DNA from: CAYFHQ01 sp964342805
GTDB lineage: Bacteria; Bacillota; Clostridia; Peptostreptococcales; Acidaminobacteraceae
Assembly (NCBI GenBank): GCA_964342805.1
Contig: CAYFHQ010000005.1
Location: 1-64,000 of the forward strand
DNA: 64,000 nt
Reading direction: 5' to 3'
In this document: positions 1-7,607 of the stretch, in pieces
Layout: each line of letters begins with the position of its first letter
How positions within the stretch are numbered: position 1 is the first letter of the stretch
Translations under genes and position numbers: made by a program
Notes under the pieces: model-generated
Told to the model about the DNA's origin: nothing
What the model saw: only the letters and a program-made list of their open reading frames with translations
The model's database searches: none

Positions 1-115
1 TTTTGATTTATGAAACATTGTATTCACAAGGGATTGCTATTATGCAATTTCCTCATCTATTAGTCATTTAAAAAAGTCACTATAAAAATGTAATTTTTTG
101 TATTATCTTGTTTCC

Positions 116-800
116 TTACCAAACACAATCCCAAATCGCCTCCAGCTTCTCCACCTCATAAGTCGGCACAGCCCCACTCCCATTGACCTTACCATGGGGG
201 TTATACCAACAAGTATCAATCCCATAGTTATTCCCCCCTTGAATATCCGAGGTCAAACTGTCTCCAATCATCAAAATCCGGTCTTTGGGGATGTCCAGGG
301 CTTCCAGGGCCTTTTCAAAAATCCGTGGGTCTGGTTTGGCGTACTGGACCTCCTCCGAGATAATGACCCCTTCAAAGTGCTGGGCCAGGTCAGACTGGCG
401 AATCCGCTTCTTTATGGACTACCGTCAAGCCATTGGTAATGATCAAAAGACGGACATGGGGCTTTAGTTTTTCTATAAGGGGCAGGCTGTCGGCATAGAC
501 ATATGACCCGTAAGACAGACGCTCCATATAGAGTTTGCCAAAGGCTACCGGGTCATGGTCAGCACCCATGGTGGATAAAAACTGGGCAAACCGCTCCCGT
601 TTAAGGGAAGTCCGGTCGATTTCCCCCCGCTCGAGCGCATCCCAAAGGGCGGTGTTGATTTTCTGGTATAGGGGCAGGTGGTCTGCTTCCACATAGGTCA
701 ACCCATAAGCTTCACAGGTCTCCTTGAGGGCACCTCGCTCGGCTTTTTTGAAGTCATATAGGGTTTCGTCGGCATCGAAAATTAAAAGATCATGTTTCAT
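116..800 (-). pseudogene. YjjG/YfnB-type HAD phosphatase, frameshifted
   Basis: A HAD-superfamily hydrolase of the YjjG/YfnB nucleotidase type, split by one frameshift near 413-418. The N-terminal part has motif I (FDADET) and motif II (ITNG). After the shift, another frame continues with AKPDPRIF (motif III lysine) and IGDSLTSDIQGG (motif IV) to a stop at 116. Removing one base from the CATAAAGAAGCGG stretch restores a full-length protein of about 228 residues. I chose the ATG at 800 because it precedes the HAD core and overlaps the stop of the upstream malY remnant (ATGA). The base change could be a real mutation or a sequencing error. Confidence 0.8.
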
Positions 801-1228
801 TTGGTTATTGACCACTTTTCGCTTGTTTTGGTTGATCTTTTCAGTAAAAAAGGATAGTAGACCGGCTCCTGAATGATAATGCCGTCCCCTTCCTTGGTAT
901 AAACTTGGATGAGTTTATCAATGGCAGGCACCACCCCAGCTGTCAGGAAGATTTCCGAGGCCAAAACCTCCCAGTCAAACCGTCGCTTGAGCCAGCCCTT
1001 GACCGCCTTGTAGTAGGACTTGGTCTTGAAGGTGGAGTAGCCAAAATTCTGCTGGTCTACCCGCTTGTGGAGGGCGTCTATGATCGGCTGGGGGCAGGGA
1101 AAGTCCATGTCTGCCACCCAAAGGGGCAGGGTCTTGTCCGTAACCTTGTCGCTGAGAACCGTCATGTGGTCCCACTTTATCGAGTCTGTATTTTTCCGGT
1201 TGATCACTTGATCAAAATCGTAGCGCAT
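797..1228 (-). pseudogene. MalY/PatB-type aminotransferase, C-terminally deleted
   Basis: N-terminal third of a PLP-dependent MalY/PatB cystathionine beta-lyase-type enzyme (143 codons; the family is about 390). It has the typical start (YDFDQVINRKNTDSIKWD), PLWVADMDF, and a region ending at EPVYYPF. A T6 tract at about 846-851 shifts the frame. With one extra T the reading continues FFTEKINQNKRKVVNN, matching the family, and then runs directly into the HAD start. The catalytic lysine region and everything after about residue 155 are missing. This points to a deletion that joined malY to the HAD gene, plus a one-base loss. Confidence 0.8.
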
Positions 1229-1404
1229 ATGTAGAGTCCTTTCATAGGGCTTGTCTTTTCACTTCACTCCAAGTATTCGATGACTGAATGAAAAGTCCTC
1301 TTGGAAAGTCAAAAGAAGTCACTGGACGTTGGCAATCCAATTGTATAAAATGGCTACAACATAGAGAGAGATAGATTGTTACACACACTTGAGGAGGCTA
1401 TAAG

Positions 1405-1968
1405 ATGAATAGAGAACAGGCACTTGCATTACTAAAAGAGCACGTACAATCAGACCAATTGTTGCGCCATTCCTACGCAGTGGAAGCAGCCATGATCGCC
1501 TATGCCAAGAAGTATGGCGAGGACGTGGAACGGTGGAGCATCATTGGCCTCTTGCACGATATTGATTTTGAAAAGTATCCGGACGTTCACCCGGGCAAGG
1601 CCCCAGACCTGCTAGGAGCTGCCGGCGTGGAGGAGAGCATTATCCATACCATTCTGTCCCACGGGTCAAAGAGCGAACACCCAAGAGACAGCTTGGAACG
1701 CAAGGCCCTTTACGCCGTGGACCAGATGTCCAGCTTTATTGTTGCGGTTGCCCTCATGCGGCCCCAACGGTTTGATGGCTTAGCGGCCAAGTCTGTTAAG
1801 AAGAAAATGAAGGCGGCAGCCTTTGCCAAGGCCGTGTCCCGCGAGGAGTTAACAGAGTCCATGGAGGACCTGGGCGAGCAGTTTGCTGACCACGTGGCGA
1901 CCATTGTTGCTGGCCTGGTTGAACAAGAAGAACGACTACAAGCAGAGGGTTTCACTCTCCTGGGATAG
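1405..1968 (+). CDS. HD-domain phosphohydrolase
   Basis: A 187-residue HD-superfamily metal-dependent hydrolase, cytosolic, probably acting on a phosphate ester or nucleotide; the substrate is unknown. The N-terminal half has the HD fold signature: RHSYAVEAAM supplies the first histidine, LLHDID the HD doublet, and ILSHG a later ligand. A basic, Lys-rich helix follows at residues 130-145. A GAGGAGG ribosome site lies about 8 bases before the ATG. The broken araC gene begins 15 bases after the stop, so the two were probably cotranscribed. Confidence 0.85.
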   Translation: MNREQALALLKEHVQSDQLLRHSYAVEAAMIAYAKKYGEDVERWSIIGLLHDIDFEKYPDVHPGKAPDLLGAAGVEESIIHTILSHGSKSEHPRDSLERKALYAVDQMSSFIVAVALMRPQRFDGLAAKSVKKKMKAAAFAKAVSREELTESMEDLGEQFADHVATIVAGLVEQEERLQAEGFTLLG

Positions 1969-1983
1969 AAGGACGGACCCACC

Positions 1984-2557
1984 ATGGCACTTCACTTTCG
2001 CTTTTTCAACGACATACCTGATCGCTTAAAACCCTATATCCGACACCTGTGGTATAGCCATGGACGCCTGGCCAATGGCGACAGCAAGAGACACGTCCCT
2101 CCGGCAGGTGGTGCCAAAGAGTCATGAAGGCGGCCCCCTTGACCCAGTTGGCCAGGGCCAAGTCTTTGGGCAGATGGTGGATGTGTTTGAGGCGCATCTT
2201 GTGGAAGGAAAGACTTATGTGAAGGCGATCCCGGTTTTAGAGGCTTTTGTGAACCAAGAAGACGTCGATATCACAGATTTTTGCCAAGCCCAGGGTATTA
2301 ACCGCCGGAAGCTAGAACGGGACTTTGCCAAGTATATCGGAGTCAGCCCTAAGGCCTATAGGCGGATTCAGCGGTTTGACCGGTCTGCCCGGGCCATGAT
2401 GGCTGGGGAGGACGAAAACCTGGCTACCATTGGCCAAGAAGCAGACTACTACGACCAGTCCCACATGGCGAAAAACTTCCACAAGTACACGGACCACTCA
2501 CCCAAGGACTTTCGCAAGAAAAAACCAGCCTTAAAATCCAAGATCGATTTTGAATAA
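1984..2557 (+). pseudogene. AraC-family regulator with internal deletion and frameshift
   Basis: A broken AraC-type transcription factor. Frame 1 from the ATG at 1984 encodes a typical N-terminal sensor start (FFNDIPDRLKPYIRHLWYSHG, reaching VPPAGG) and stops at about 2129. A different frame then encodes the family's C-terminal part: an inter-domain linker and a double helix-turn-helix (INRRKLERDFAKYIGVSPK followed by FDRSARAM). The remaining length corresponds to about 190 residues against roughly 260 for intact relatives, so part of the sensor domain is deleted. The DNA-binding part could still be made from an internal start such as that at 2060, but no good ribosome site is visible there. 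Confidence 0.75.
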
Positions 2558-2652
2558 TGTCGCAGGGGTACAAGACGGTGAGGGGCAAACACCTTATCAT
2601 AGGGATAGATGCGGGGACACGTGACGTCCTTGCCCTATGAAAGGAGATTGTT

Positions 2653-2856
2653 ATGCCAATTATTCGTGGAACCTATGGCCACTTAACAAAGGAAAAGAAG
2701 GCTGAGTTGATCAAGCGCTTGGTTGAGGTGTCTGTTGAAGTGACAGGAACACCGGAACATGCCCACTATGTGGTTTTGGAGGAAGTGGCTCCGGAATCCT
2801 TTGGGGTGGGAACCAAGACCCTTGAGGTTGTCATGGAGGAGATGAAGAAGAAGTAG
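2653..2856 (+). CDS. 4-oxalocrotonate tautomerase family protein
   Basis: A 67-residue tautomerase-superfamily protein. The initiator Met is followed directly by Pro, which acts as the catalytic base once Met is removed (MPIIRGTYG). The chain matches the short 4-OT/DmpI type in length and pattern, with PEHAHYVVLEEV in the second half. Members are small hexameric cytosolic enzymes; the substrate cannot be told from sequence. AAAGGAG lies 7-8 bases before the ATG. It is transcribed alone and followed by a strong terminator. Confidence 0.88.
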   Translation: MPIIRGTYGHLTKEKKAELIKRLVEVSVEVTGTPEHAHYVVLEEVAPESFGVGTKTLEVVMEEMKKK

Positions 2857-2920
2857 GATTTGCTTTTTCGTTTTCTAGTATTGCGATCATCAATTGTTAT
2901 GACCATGTTAGTTAAATAGA

Positions 2921-2952
2921 AAAAGCTCCGTTCGTGGGAACGGGGCTTTTTT
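2921..2952 (+). terminator. Intrinsic terminator after the tautomerase gene
   Basis: Thirteen-base arms (AAAAGCTCCGTTC and GAACGGGGCTTTT, one G-T pair) around a four-base loop, followed by a run of T. Confidence 0.88.
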
Positions 2953-2985
2953 GAGTTCATTTATTGGCATTTTATGTTGGTTTTC

Positions 2986-3687
2986 TTACTTCCTGTCCTT
3001 CACCAAAAACGCCCCATTACTGGCTGGCAGGTCCGTCTTCTCAATGGCCGCCACAACAGCGTCCACGTCATAAGCCACCTTGCGGAAGGTCACTTCCAGG
3101 GTCTTGTCAGCTGTTACAGTGACTATACAATAACTGGCCCGCCAGTCTCCGCCCTTGGGTCGACCCACACTACCGGGGTTAATGAAACCTGTCTTTCCAC
3201 TTTGGGTGTCCAGGGTCAGGTGGGTATGGCCTGTGGCGATGTAGTCGTAGGTGGTTTCTTGTGCCAGCTGGGCCATGAGGTCCCTGTCTTCCTCATAAAT
3301 GTACTCGGCGATATGGTTGGGGCTACCGTGGGTCAGAAGCAAGGACACCCCGTCCAGGTCCAGGACCATTTCTGTGGGGAGGGCCTTTAGAAATGCCCGG
3401 CTTTGGTCATTGAGCTGGTCTGCCGTCCAGTCCATGGGTCTGTCCACGTCCGATGGAAGGTCCCCTAGCATTTGTAGCCTGGCCTCGTCATGGTTGCCCA
3501 GGATCATGGGAATGGCCTCTGCTTCAATCAGGGCCACCACTTCGTTGGGAAAGGGGCCATAGCCTATGACGTCTCCCAGGCAGTAGGTGTCGGTTCTCGG
3601 TATATTCATAGCGCCCAGGTCTTTCAAAACAGACTCAAGGGCCTGGAGGTTGCCATGGACGTCAGATATTAATGCAACTTTCTTCAT
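2986..3687 (-). CDS. Calcineurin-like metallophosphoesterase
   Basis: A 233-residue YfcE/MJ0936-type phosphodiesterase or phosphatase. The dimetal-site motifs are in order: SDVHGN (residues 8-13), GDVIGYGP, GNHD, then LTHG and GHTH in the second half. The chain starts at MKKVALISDVHG because AAGGAG lies 6 bases upstream; the reading frame extends further upstream without a ribosome site. Substrate and pathway are unknown. Intact in all motifs. Confidence 0.88.
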   Translation of the reverse strand: MKKVALISDVHGNLQALESVLKDLGAMNIPRTDTYCLGDVIGYGPFPNEVVALIEAEAIPMILGNHDEARLQMLGDLPSDVDRPMDWTADQLNDQSRAFLKALPTEMVLDLDGVSLLLTHGSPNHIAEYIYEEDRDLMAQLAQETTYDYIATGHTHLTLDTQSGKTGFINPGSVGRPKGGDWRASYCIVTVTADKTLEVTFRKVAYDVDAVVAAIEKTDLPASNGAFLVKDRK

Positions 3688-3774
3688 TTGCTTCTCCTTG
3701 TTTCTTCTTGCTTTATCTTGATTTTTCTTGCTGTCCCCTAGCAGGAGCCAAGGGGTCTTGCTTGTTAGGAAGGG

Positions 3775-3807
3775 AAAGCCGTCCAAGGGAAAATTGGACG
3801 GCTTTTT
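3775..3807 (-). terminator. Hairpin between two minus-strand genes
   Basis: Perfect 12-base arms (AAAGCCGTCCAA and TTGGACGGCTTT) with a 7-base loop, directly downstream of the gene ending at 3827. The T run is better on the plus strand than on the minus strand, so termination of the minus-strand transcript may be incomplete. Confidence 0.55.
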
Positions 3808-3826
3808 GGGAACTTTAATTGATCGA

Positions 3827-4147
3827 TTACTCTACAGTATCTCGTAGCTTCTCCACAATGGCCTTCACCTGGTCATTGGAAGCAATGATCTGGGCAACCT
3901 TGGCCCGTTGGTCAGCCTCCTGGTCATTGAGGGCGTCAATGGTCTGGTTACTCTGCTCATATAGGGCAACCACTTCCTGCATTTTTGCCCCGTATCGATT
4001 GGAAAAAGCCTGGGCCGACTCGGATTTCTGGTCTACGATCTTGGCCTGGGACTCCATGCCTACGGAGTTGTCAGCGATGGACTTAAAGGCTTCTTCAACG
4101 GCTGAAGACCGGTTGGTCTGTCGCAAGACTTTTTCATCTGTACGCAT
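3827..4147 (-). CDS. Small helical protein of unknown function
   Basis: A 106-residue hydrophilic protein that I do not recognise. It is rich in Ala, Gln, Asp and Glu, with no membrane segment or signal peptide, and the heptad-like spacing from about residue 30 to 100 suggests a coiled coil (for example VVALYEQSNQTIDALNDQEA). The start is well supported by AGGAGG five bases before the ATG. It stands between a phosphoesterase and an ABM-domain gene with its own spacing on both sides, so context gives no function. Confidence 0.7.
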   Translation of the reverse strand: MRTDEKVLRQTNRSSAVEEAFKSIADNSVGMESQAKIVDQKSESAQAFSNRYGAKMQEVVALYEQSNQTIDALNDQEADQRAKVAQIIASNDQVKAIVEKLRDTVE

Positions 4148-4220
4148 TTGTCCTCCTGATATCCCCCATTAAACTGTGTTTCCACTTATTCATATCAACA
4201 AGTTATACCCACAGTCTCCT

Positions 4221-4508
4221 TTAAAGAACCTGAGAATAGATATTTAGGTCTGTTTCTCCCTCTTTCAGCTCACCCAACTTAGGAACCAGTGCCTTAAAGT
4301 GGGGGGCTTCAAAATGGGCCTCCAGGTGATCCATGGAGGTCCATTCCTCTAACATGGTAAAGACATTGGGGTCTTTTAGGTCCTGGTGGAGTTCGTATGA
4401 AATGCACCCCTCTTCCTTGCGGGTTTCCATAACCAAGTACTTGGCCACCGCCAAATAGGTTTCATGATTGTCCTGCTGTACAACATTGCGTGCCACTACT
4501 CTAATCAT
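4221..4508 (-). CDS. Antibiotic biosynthesis monooxygenase (ABM) domain protein
   Basis: A 95-residue single-domain ABM/YgiN-type protein with a dimeric ferredoxin-like fold. Family hallmarks are visible: ETRKEEGCISYELHQDLKDP, then FTMLEEWTSMDHLEAHFEAPHF. Relatives oxidise quinols or other aromatic compounds without cofactor, but many have no proven substrate. It has its own upstream region of about 150 bases and appears monocistronic. Confidence 0.85.
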   Translation of the reverse strand: MIRVVARNVVQQDNHETYLAVAKYLVMETRKEEGCISYELHQDLKDPNVFTMLEEWTSMDHLEAHFEAPHFKALVPKLGELKEGETDLNIYSQVL

Positions 4509-4613
4509 TAAATTCCTCTCTCTTCCTGAATGTCAAAATCTATTTTCTTGAGTATACGACTTCGCAACCGCCCTTACAACATCTGTAGGTAAATTTCACA
4601 AAAGTGCAAAACA

Positions 4614-4646
4614 AATCCCCCTTGTGTCCTGGGACAAAGGGGGATT
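4614..4646 (-). terminator. Terminator downstream of the truncated TDT gene
   Basis: Arms AATCCCCCTT and AAGGGGGATT, followed on the minus strand by a T-rich TTTGTTTTG stretch. Confidence 0.7.
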
Positions 4647-4660
4647 GTTTACGATCAAGT

Positions 4661-5107
4661 TCAAGGGGACTGGTCCACATGGACCCAGGCCGCTACCTTT
4701 TTCGGATGGGCCTGGGTGCTTTTCAACCCCTGGTAGACATGGTTCACATAACCCACCAAGACATAGGCTGTCATGGCAGTGGCTGACCACACAGCCCCTT
4801 CAGCAAACAGGGCCCACAGGCCTGTGGCCAAACTTTTCTGGACAGGCACCATGTAGGTGGCCAAGACCATGACCCCCATGGGTAGGGTACAGAGGACGCT
4901 CCCCACCAAGGGGTGGTTGAGGGCTTCTGTGAATCCCTTGGGTCCCCTAGCCCACTTTAAAAGCAGGGCCATTAAAAGGGTTAAAGAAAGCAGTCCGCAA
5001 ATGGGTCTCGCAAACGTATGATAGCCACCAAGCACATTGCCCAGGGTCGCAAGGGCCAGCATCAGGCCGGCAATGGGATAAGGGATTTTTTCTAGAAAGT
5101 TGTCCAT
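4661..5107 (-). pseudogene. TehA/TDT-family membrane transporter, C-terminally truncated
   Basis: A 148-residue remnant of a TDT (TehA/SLAC1-like) transporter. It covers about the first half of the usual 300-320 residues, with four or five hydrophobic segments and the family stretches GYHTFARPICGLLSL, NHPLVGSVLCTLPMGVMVLATY and VGYVNHVYQGL. It stops soon after KKVAAWVHVDQSP, just where the next helices should begin, and I see no continuation in other frames before the terminator. The upstream neighbour is also truncated and lies 9 bases away, so the pair was probably an operon. Confidence 0.7.
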
Positions 5108-5116
5108 TCTCCACCC

Positions 5117-5518
5117 CTACTTGTCTTCTACCTGGTCTGTAGTCTGGTCTGCACCTTGGATGGCCCCGGACATTTGTAAGCTTGCCAGTTGGCCTGGGTC
5201 CACTTGGCCCCCTTCAATCAACTGGTCAGCCACCCACCGGGCAACCCGACCTGTAATGGTCACACAGTGTTTCTTTCGCTCTGGTGAAGCAAATTCAAAG
5301 TTGCGCACGATCACCCGACAGCAAGTGGACTTGTACTCCGCCTTAATATAGTCATGAAGGTCTGCTGCCACAGGGAACATGCCGTCATCCATGGCCTCTC
5401 CATGGTTCCGACCCCATGCCATCCCCAGGGCCATTTGACCTCCAGATACTGCGCCACAGACACAGCCCGCCTTACCCATGCGCCACCAGAAATTTGTTGG
5501 TTTTTCAGCAAATTTCAC
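5117..5518 (-). CDS. C_GCAxxG_C_C family redox protein, N-terminally shortened
   Basis: A 133-residue member of the C_GCAxxG_C_C family, named for its spaced cysteines. Visible are GCVCGAVSGGQMALGMAWGR (the CGAxxG core), STCCRVIV (paired cysteines) and a later CVTITG cysteine. Intact relatives have about 40 more residues before this, with another cysteine and a Gly-rich stretch; here only FWWRMGKAGC is left of it. It may therefore be non-functional. It precedes the truncated TDT gene and is divergent from acr3. Confidence 0.65.
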   Translation of the reverse strand: MKFAEKPTNFWWRMGKAGCVCGAVSGGQMALGMAWGRNHGEAMDDGMFPVAADLHDYIKAEYKSTCCRVIVRNFEFASPERKKHCVTITGRVARWVADQLIEGGQVDPGQLASLQMSGAIQGADQTTDQVEDK

Positions 5519-5592
5519 TGAAAAAAGTATATGGATTGTGAACCCTAAAAGAAGGCGTTCGCTTCCTTGTGAAAAAAATCATAAAAAACCTA

Positions 5593-5639
5593 TTGCCAAT
5601 CTCAAAAGCACATGTTACTATCTCAATATATTCGAATAT
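5593..5639 (+). promoter_or_regulatory. Upstream acr3 promoter with a palindrome at the start site
   Basis: TTGCCA (5593-5598) and TACTAT (5616-5621) with 17-base spacing. The 12-base palindrome ATATTCGAATAT at 5628-5639 would sit over the transcription start, a position typical for a repressor. Inferred only. Confidence 0.5.
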
Positions 5640-5659
5640 GTTAATTGTTCTTTTATTTT

Positions 5660-5688
5660 TTCACCATACATAGATCACCATCTATATT
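5660..5688 (+). promoter_or_regulatory. Second acr3 promoter with operator between -35 and -10
   Basis: TTCACC (5660-5665) and TATATT (5683-5688), spacer 17. The inverted repeat ATAGA-N6-TCTAT (5670-5685) fills the spacer, as expected for an ArsR-type repressor site. A CCCCGAC/GTCGGGG hairpin follows at 5700-5719. Confidence 0.55.
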
Positions 5689-5737
5689 ATCCAAACCCGC
5701 CCCGACACCCCCGTCGGGGTATTGTAAGGCATTGTAT

Positions 5738-5753
5738 ATAGATATTCGTCTAT
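5738..5753 (+). promoter_or_regulatory. Second ATAGA-N6-TCTAT operator before the acr3 ribosome site
   Basis: Same half-sites and same 6-base spacing as the repeat at 5670-5685 (ATAGA, then TATTCG, then TCTAT), ending 10 bases before the AAGGAG ribosome site. The repetition of an identical spaced motif supports a real binding site, probably for an ArsR-family regulator that is not encoded in this window. Confidence 0.5.
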
Positions 5754-5775
5754 GTAATTGATCAAGGAGTACAAA

Positions 5776-6861
5776 ATGACCACTACAAATCAAAACACCA
5801 CCGAGGAAATGGGCCTTTTTAGCCGCTACCTGACGGTTTGGGTGACCTTATGTATTATTGCAGGCGTTTCCATTGGCAAATGGTTTCCTCAGTTTCCAAG
5901 TTTCATAAGCCAATTTGAGTACGCCCAAGTTTCCATCCCCGTAGCCATTCTCATTTGGCTCATGATCTACCCCATGATGCTGAAAGTAGACTTTTCCAGC
6001 ATTCTAGGCGCAACAAAAAAGCCTAAAGGCCTCGTCATTACCACGGTGACCAACTGGCTCATAAAACCCTTTACCATGTACATCATCGTAGCCTTCTTCC
6101 TAAAGGTTGTCTTCGCAGGCCTACTGGACACACCTACTGCCAATGAGTACCTGGCAGGTGCCGTACTTCTGGGTGCTGCCCCCTGTACAGCCATGGTATT
6201 TGTTTGGAGTCACCTGACCAAGGGAGACGCAGCCTACACCTTGGTACAGGTTGCTGTAAACGACCTCATTCTTTTATTTGCCTTTACGCCCATTGTTGCC
6301 CTGCTCTTAGGCGTAACCAATGTGATTGTTCCCTATGACACCCTCTTCCTGTCCGTGATCCTCTTTGTTGTGATCCCCCTAGCAGGTGGCATTCTCTCCC
6401 GCTATGTGGTTGTCAAGAGCAAGGGACAGCAGTACTTTGACGAAGTCTTTGTGAAGAAGTTCGACAACACGACCATTGGTGGCCTATTGTTGACCCTGAT
6501 CATCATTTTCTCCTTCCAGGGAGACAAGATCCTGGCCAACCCTGCCCACATTGCCCTGATTGCAGTGCCCCTGATCCTTCAAACCTTCCTGATCTTCTTT
6601 GTGGCCTACCTGTGGGCCAAGGTCTGGAAACTGGACCATAGCGCGGCCGCTCCAGCAGCCATGATCGGGGCCAGTAACTTCTTTGAGCTGGCTGTAGCTG
6701 TGGCCATCTCCCTATTCGGCCTTACATCTGGCGCAACCCTGGCAACAGTGGTTGGTGTCCTGGTGGAAGTCCCCCTCATGCTCACTCTCGTTCGTATTGC
6801 CAATGGCTCCCGCCACTGGTTTGCACCTAAAACTGCCAATAGACAAAAACAAACGGCATAA
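5776..6861 (+). CDS. acr3: Arsenite efflux transporter Acr3
   Basis: A 361-residue integral membrane exporter of the ACR3 branch of the BART superfamily, which expels As(III), and in some members Sb(III), across the cytoplasmic membrane. About ten hydrophobic segments are visible. The family signature around the functional cysteine is clear: LGAAPCTAMVFVWSHLTKGD, split over residues 134-153. GASNFFELAVA near residue 300 is also typical. I chose the ATG at 5776 because AAGGAG lies 6 bases before it; a TTG-initiated extension of six residues would overlap that site. No arsR, arsC or arsA is seen beside it. Expression is probably arsenic-inducible through the upstream repeats. Confidence 0.93.
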   Translation: MTTTNQNTTEEMGLFSRYLTVWVTLCIIAGVSIGKWFPQFPSFISQFEYAQVSIPVAILIWLMIYPMMLKVDFSSILGATKKPKGLVITTVTNWLIKPFTMYIIVAFFLKVVFAGLLDTPTANEYLAGAVLLGAAPCTAMVFVWSHLTKGDAAYTLVQVAVNDLILLFAFTPIVALLLGVTNVIVPYDTLFLSVILFVVIPLAGGILSRYVVVKSKGQQYFDEVFVKKFDNTTIGGLLLTLIIIFSFQGDKILANPAHIALIAVPLILQTFLIFFVAYLWAKVWKLDHSAAAPAAMIGASNFFELAVAVAISLFGLTSGATLATVVGVLVEVPLMLTLVRIANGSRHWFAPKTANRQKQTA

Positions 6862-6878
6862 ACAAGAGGAGGTAAGTG

Positions 6879-7052
6879 ATGAAACAGACAAAGGGTTCTC
6901 CCTATGGCAAAAGCCACGGGGACCTGAGGCAAGAAGCCCAAGCAGAAAAACAGCGGCAAGAGGCCACATCCGAGGCCATTCAAACCATTGCCAAGGAGCT
7001 GAATACCATTTCTGCTGAACTGGCTGAGATCAAAAGCAAAATAGACAAGTAG
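6879..7052 (+). CDS. 57-residue coiled-coil protein downstream of acr3
   Basis: Short open frame beginning ATGAAACAGACAAAG with a strong GAGGAGG ribosome site 6 bases upstream and a stop at 7050-7052. The product is polar: a Gly/Ser/His-rich start, then a Gln/Glu/Ala-rich helix and a second helix (TIAKELNTISAELAEIKSKI) with heptad spacing. It starts 17 bases after the acr3 stop, so it is translated from the same message. No known family recognised. It could be a transporter accessory or simply a small unrelated protein. Confidence 0.7.
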   Translation: MKQTKGSPYGKSHGDLRQEAQAEKQRQEATSEAIQTIAKELNTISAELAEIKSKIDK

Positions 7053-7081
7053 TGGAGCCTGGCTCCTGAACTACATACAAA

Positions 7082-7118
7082 CCCACCCCCGGTGTCGTGC
7101 GATTTCACCGGGGGTGGG
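7082..7118 (+). terminator. GC-rich hairpin after the acr3 operon
   Basis: Perfect 13-base arms (CCCACCCCCGGTG and CACCGGGGGTGGG) with an 11-base loop. No T run follows, so on its own it may act as a stabilising or pausing hairpin ahead of the terminator at 7140. Confidence 0.6.
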
Positions 7119-7139
7119 CCCTCATTTAAAACCTAGTTG

Positions 7140-7180
7140 AAAGCGCCAACACTGAACCTTAGCCAGTGTCGGCGCTTTTA
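7140..7180. terminator. Bidirectional terminator between acr3 operon and VOC gene
   Basis: Arms AAAGCGCC-ACACTG and CAGTGT-GGCGCTTT with one mismatch; T-rich TTTTATTTGTTTT follows on the plus strand. It serves two convergent transcription units. Confidence 0.75.
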
Positions 7181-7188
7181 TTTGTTTT

Positions 7189-7578
7189 CTATCCTTTAAT
7201 ACACATGATCTCCCAAATATGACCGTCAGGGTCCTTAAAACCATGGGCATACATAAATCCATAGTCACGGGCCTCATTAAAGGGTTCTCCTCCAGCCGCC
7301 ACAGCCTTTTGCACCAGCGCATCAACTTCGCCTACTGACGACACGTCCAGGGTGACAATGGCGTGGGTTTCCTTTTGCATGTCCCCAATGGGATTCTTGG
7401 AATAGTCATGGAAGAGGGCATGGTTGTGGAGCATGAGGAAGTGGCCGTCTCCAATCATAAAGCCTCTGGAGTTGTCATTGGAATGCTTGTCGCTGAAGGT
7501 AAATCCAACCGCCTCATAAAAGGCCTTGGACTTGTCCAGTTCTTTAGCCGGTAGGTTAATATACATGTTTTTAAACAT
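7189..7578 (-). CDS. VOC/glyoxalase-superfamily protein
   Basis: A 129-residue vicinal-oxygen-chelate protein with the beta-alpha-beta-beta-beta halves of that fold: MYINLPAKELDKSKAFYEAVGF at the start and DPDGHIWEI at the end. The His and Glu of the last motif are typical metal-site residues. Substrate unknown; relatives are often annotated as glyoxalase/bleomycin-resistance-like. The start at 7578 is supported by AAAGGAGG; the frame extends seven codons further upstream without support. It lies 29 bases after the pirin stop on the same strand, so cotranscription is likely. Confidence 0.85.
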   Translation of the reverse strand: MFKNMYINLPAKELDKSKAFYEAVGFTFSDKHSNDNSRGFMIGDGHFLMLHNHALFHDYSKNPIGDMQKETHAIVTLDVSSVGEVDALVQKAVAAGGEPFNEARDYGFMYAHGFKDPDGHIWEIMCIKG

Positions 7579-7607
7579 AAGTCCTCCTTTGGACACCACT
7601 CCGACGC

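Noticed and set aside
1320..1365. Promoter TTGGCA / TATAAA before the HD-domain gene
   Set aside because: The spacing between the two hexamers is only 9 bases, too short for a sigma-A promoter.
2060..2557. Intact regulator starting at 2060
   Set aside because: The first 30 residues of that frame are unlike any AraC protein and lack a ribosome site; the natural start is at 1984 in another frame.
4604..5351. Plus-strand small open frames opposite the TDT and C_GCAxxG genes
   Set aside because: They are shadows of the minus-strand genes with no ribosome sites.
7082..7118. CRISPR-like or repeat element near the acr3 end
   Set aside because: It is a single perfect hairpin with no further copies in the window.
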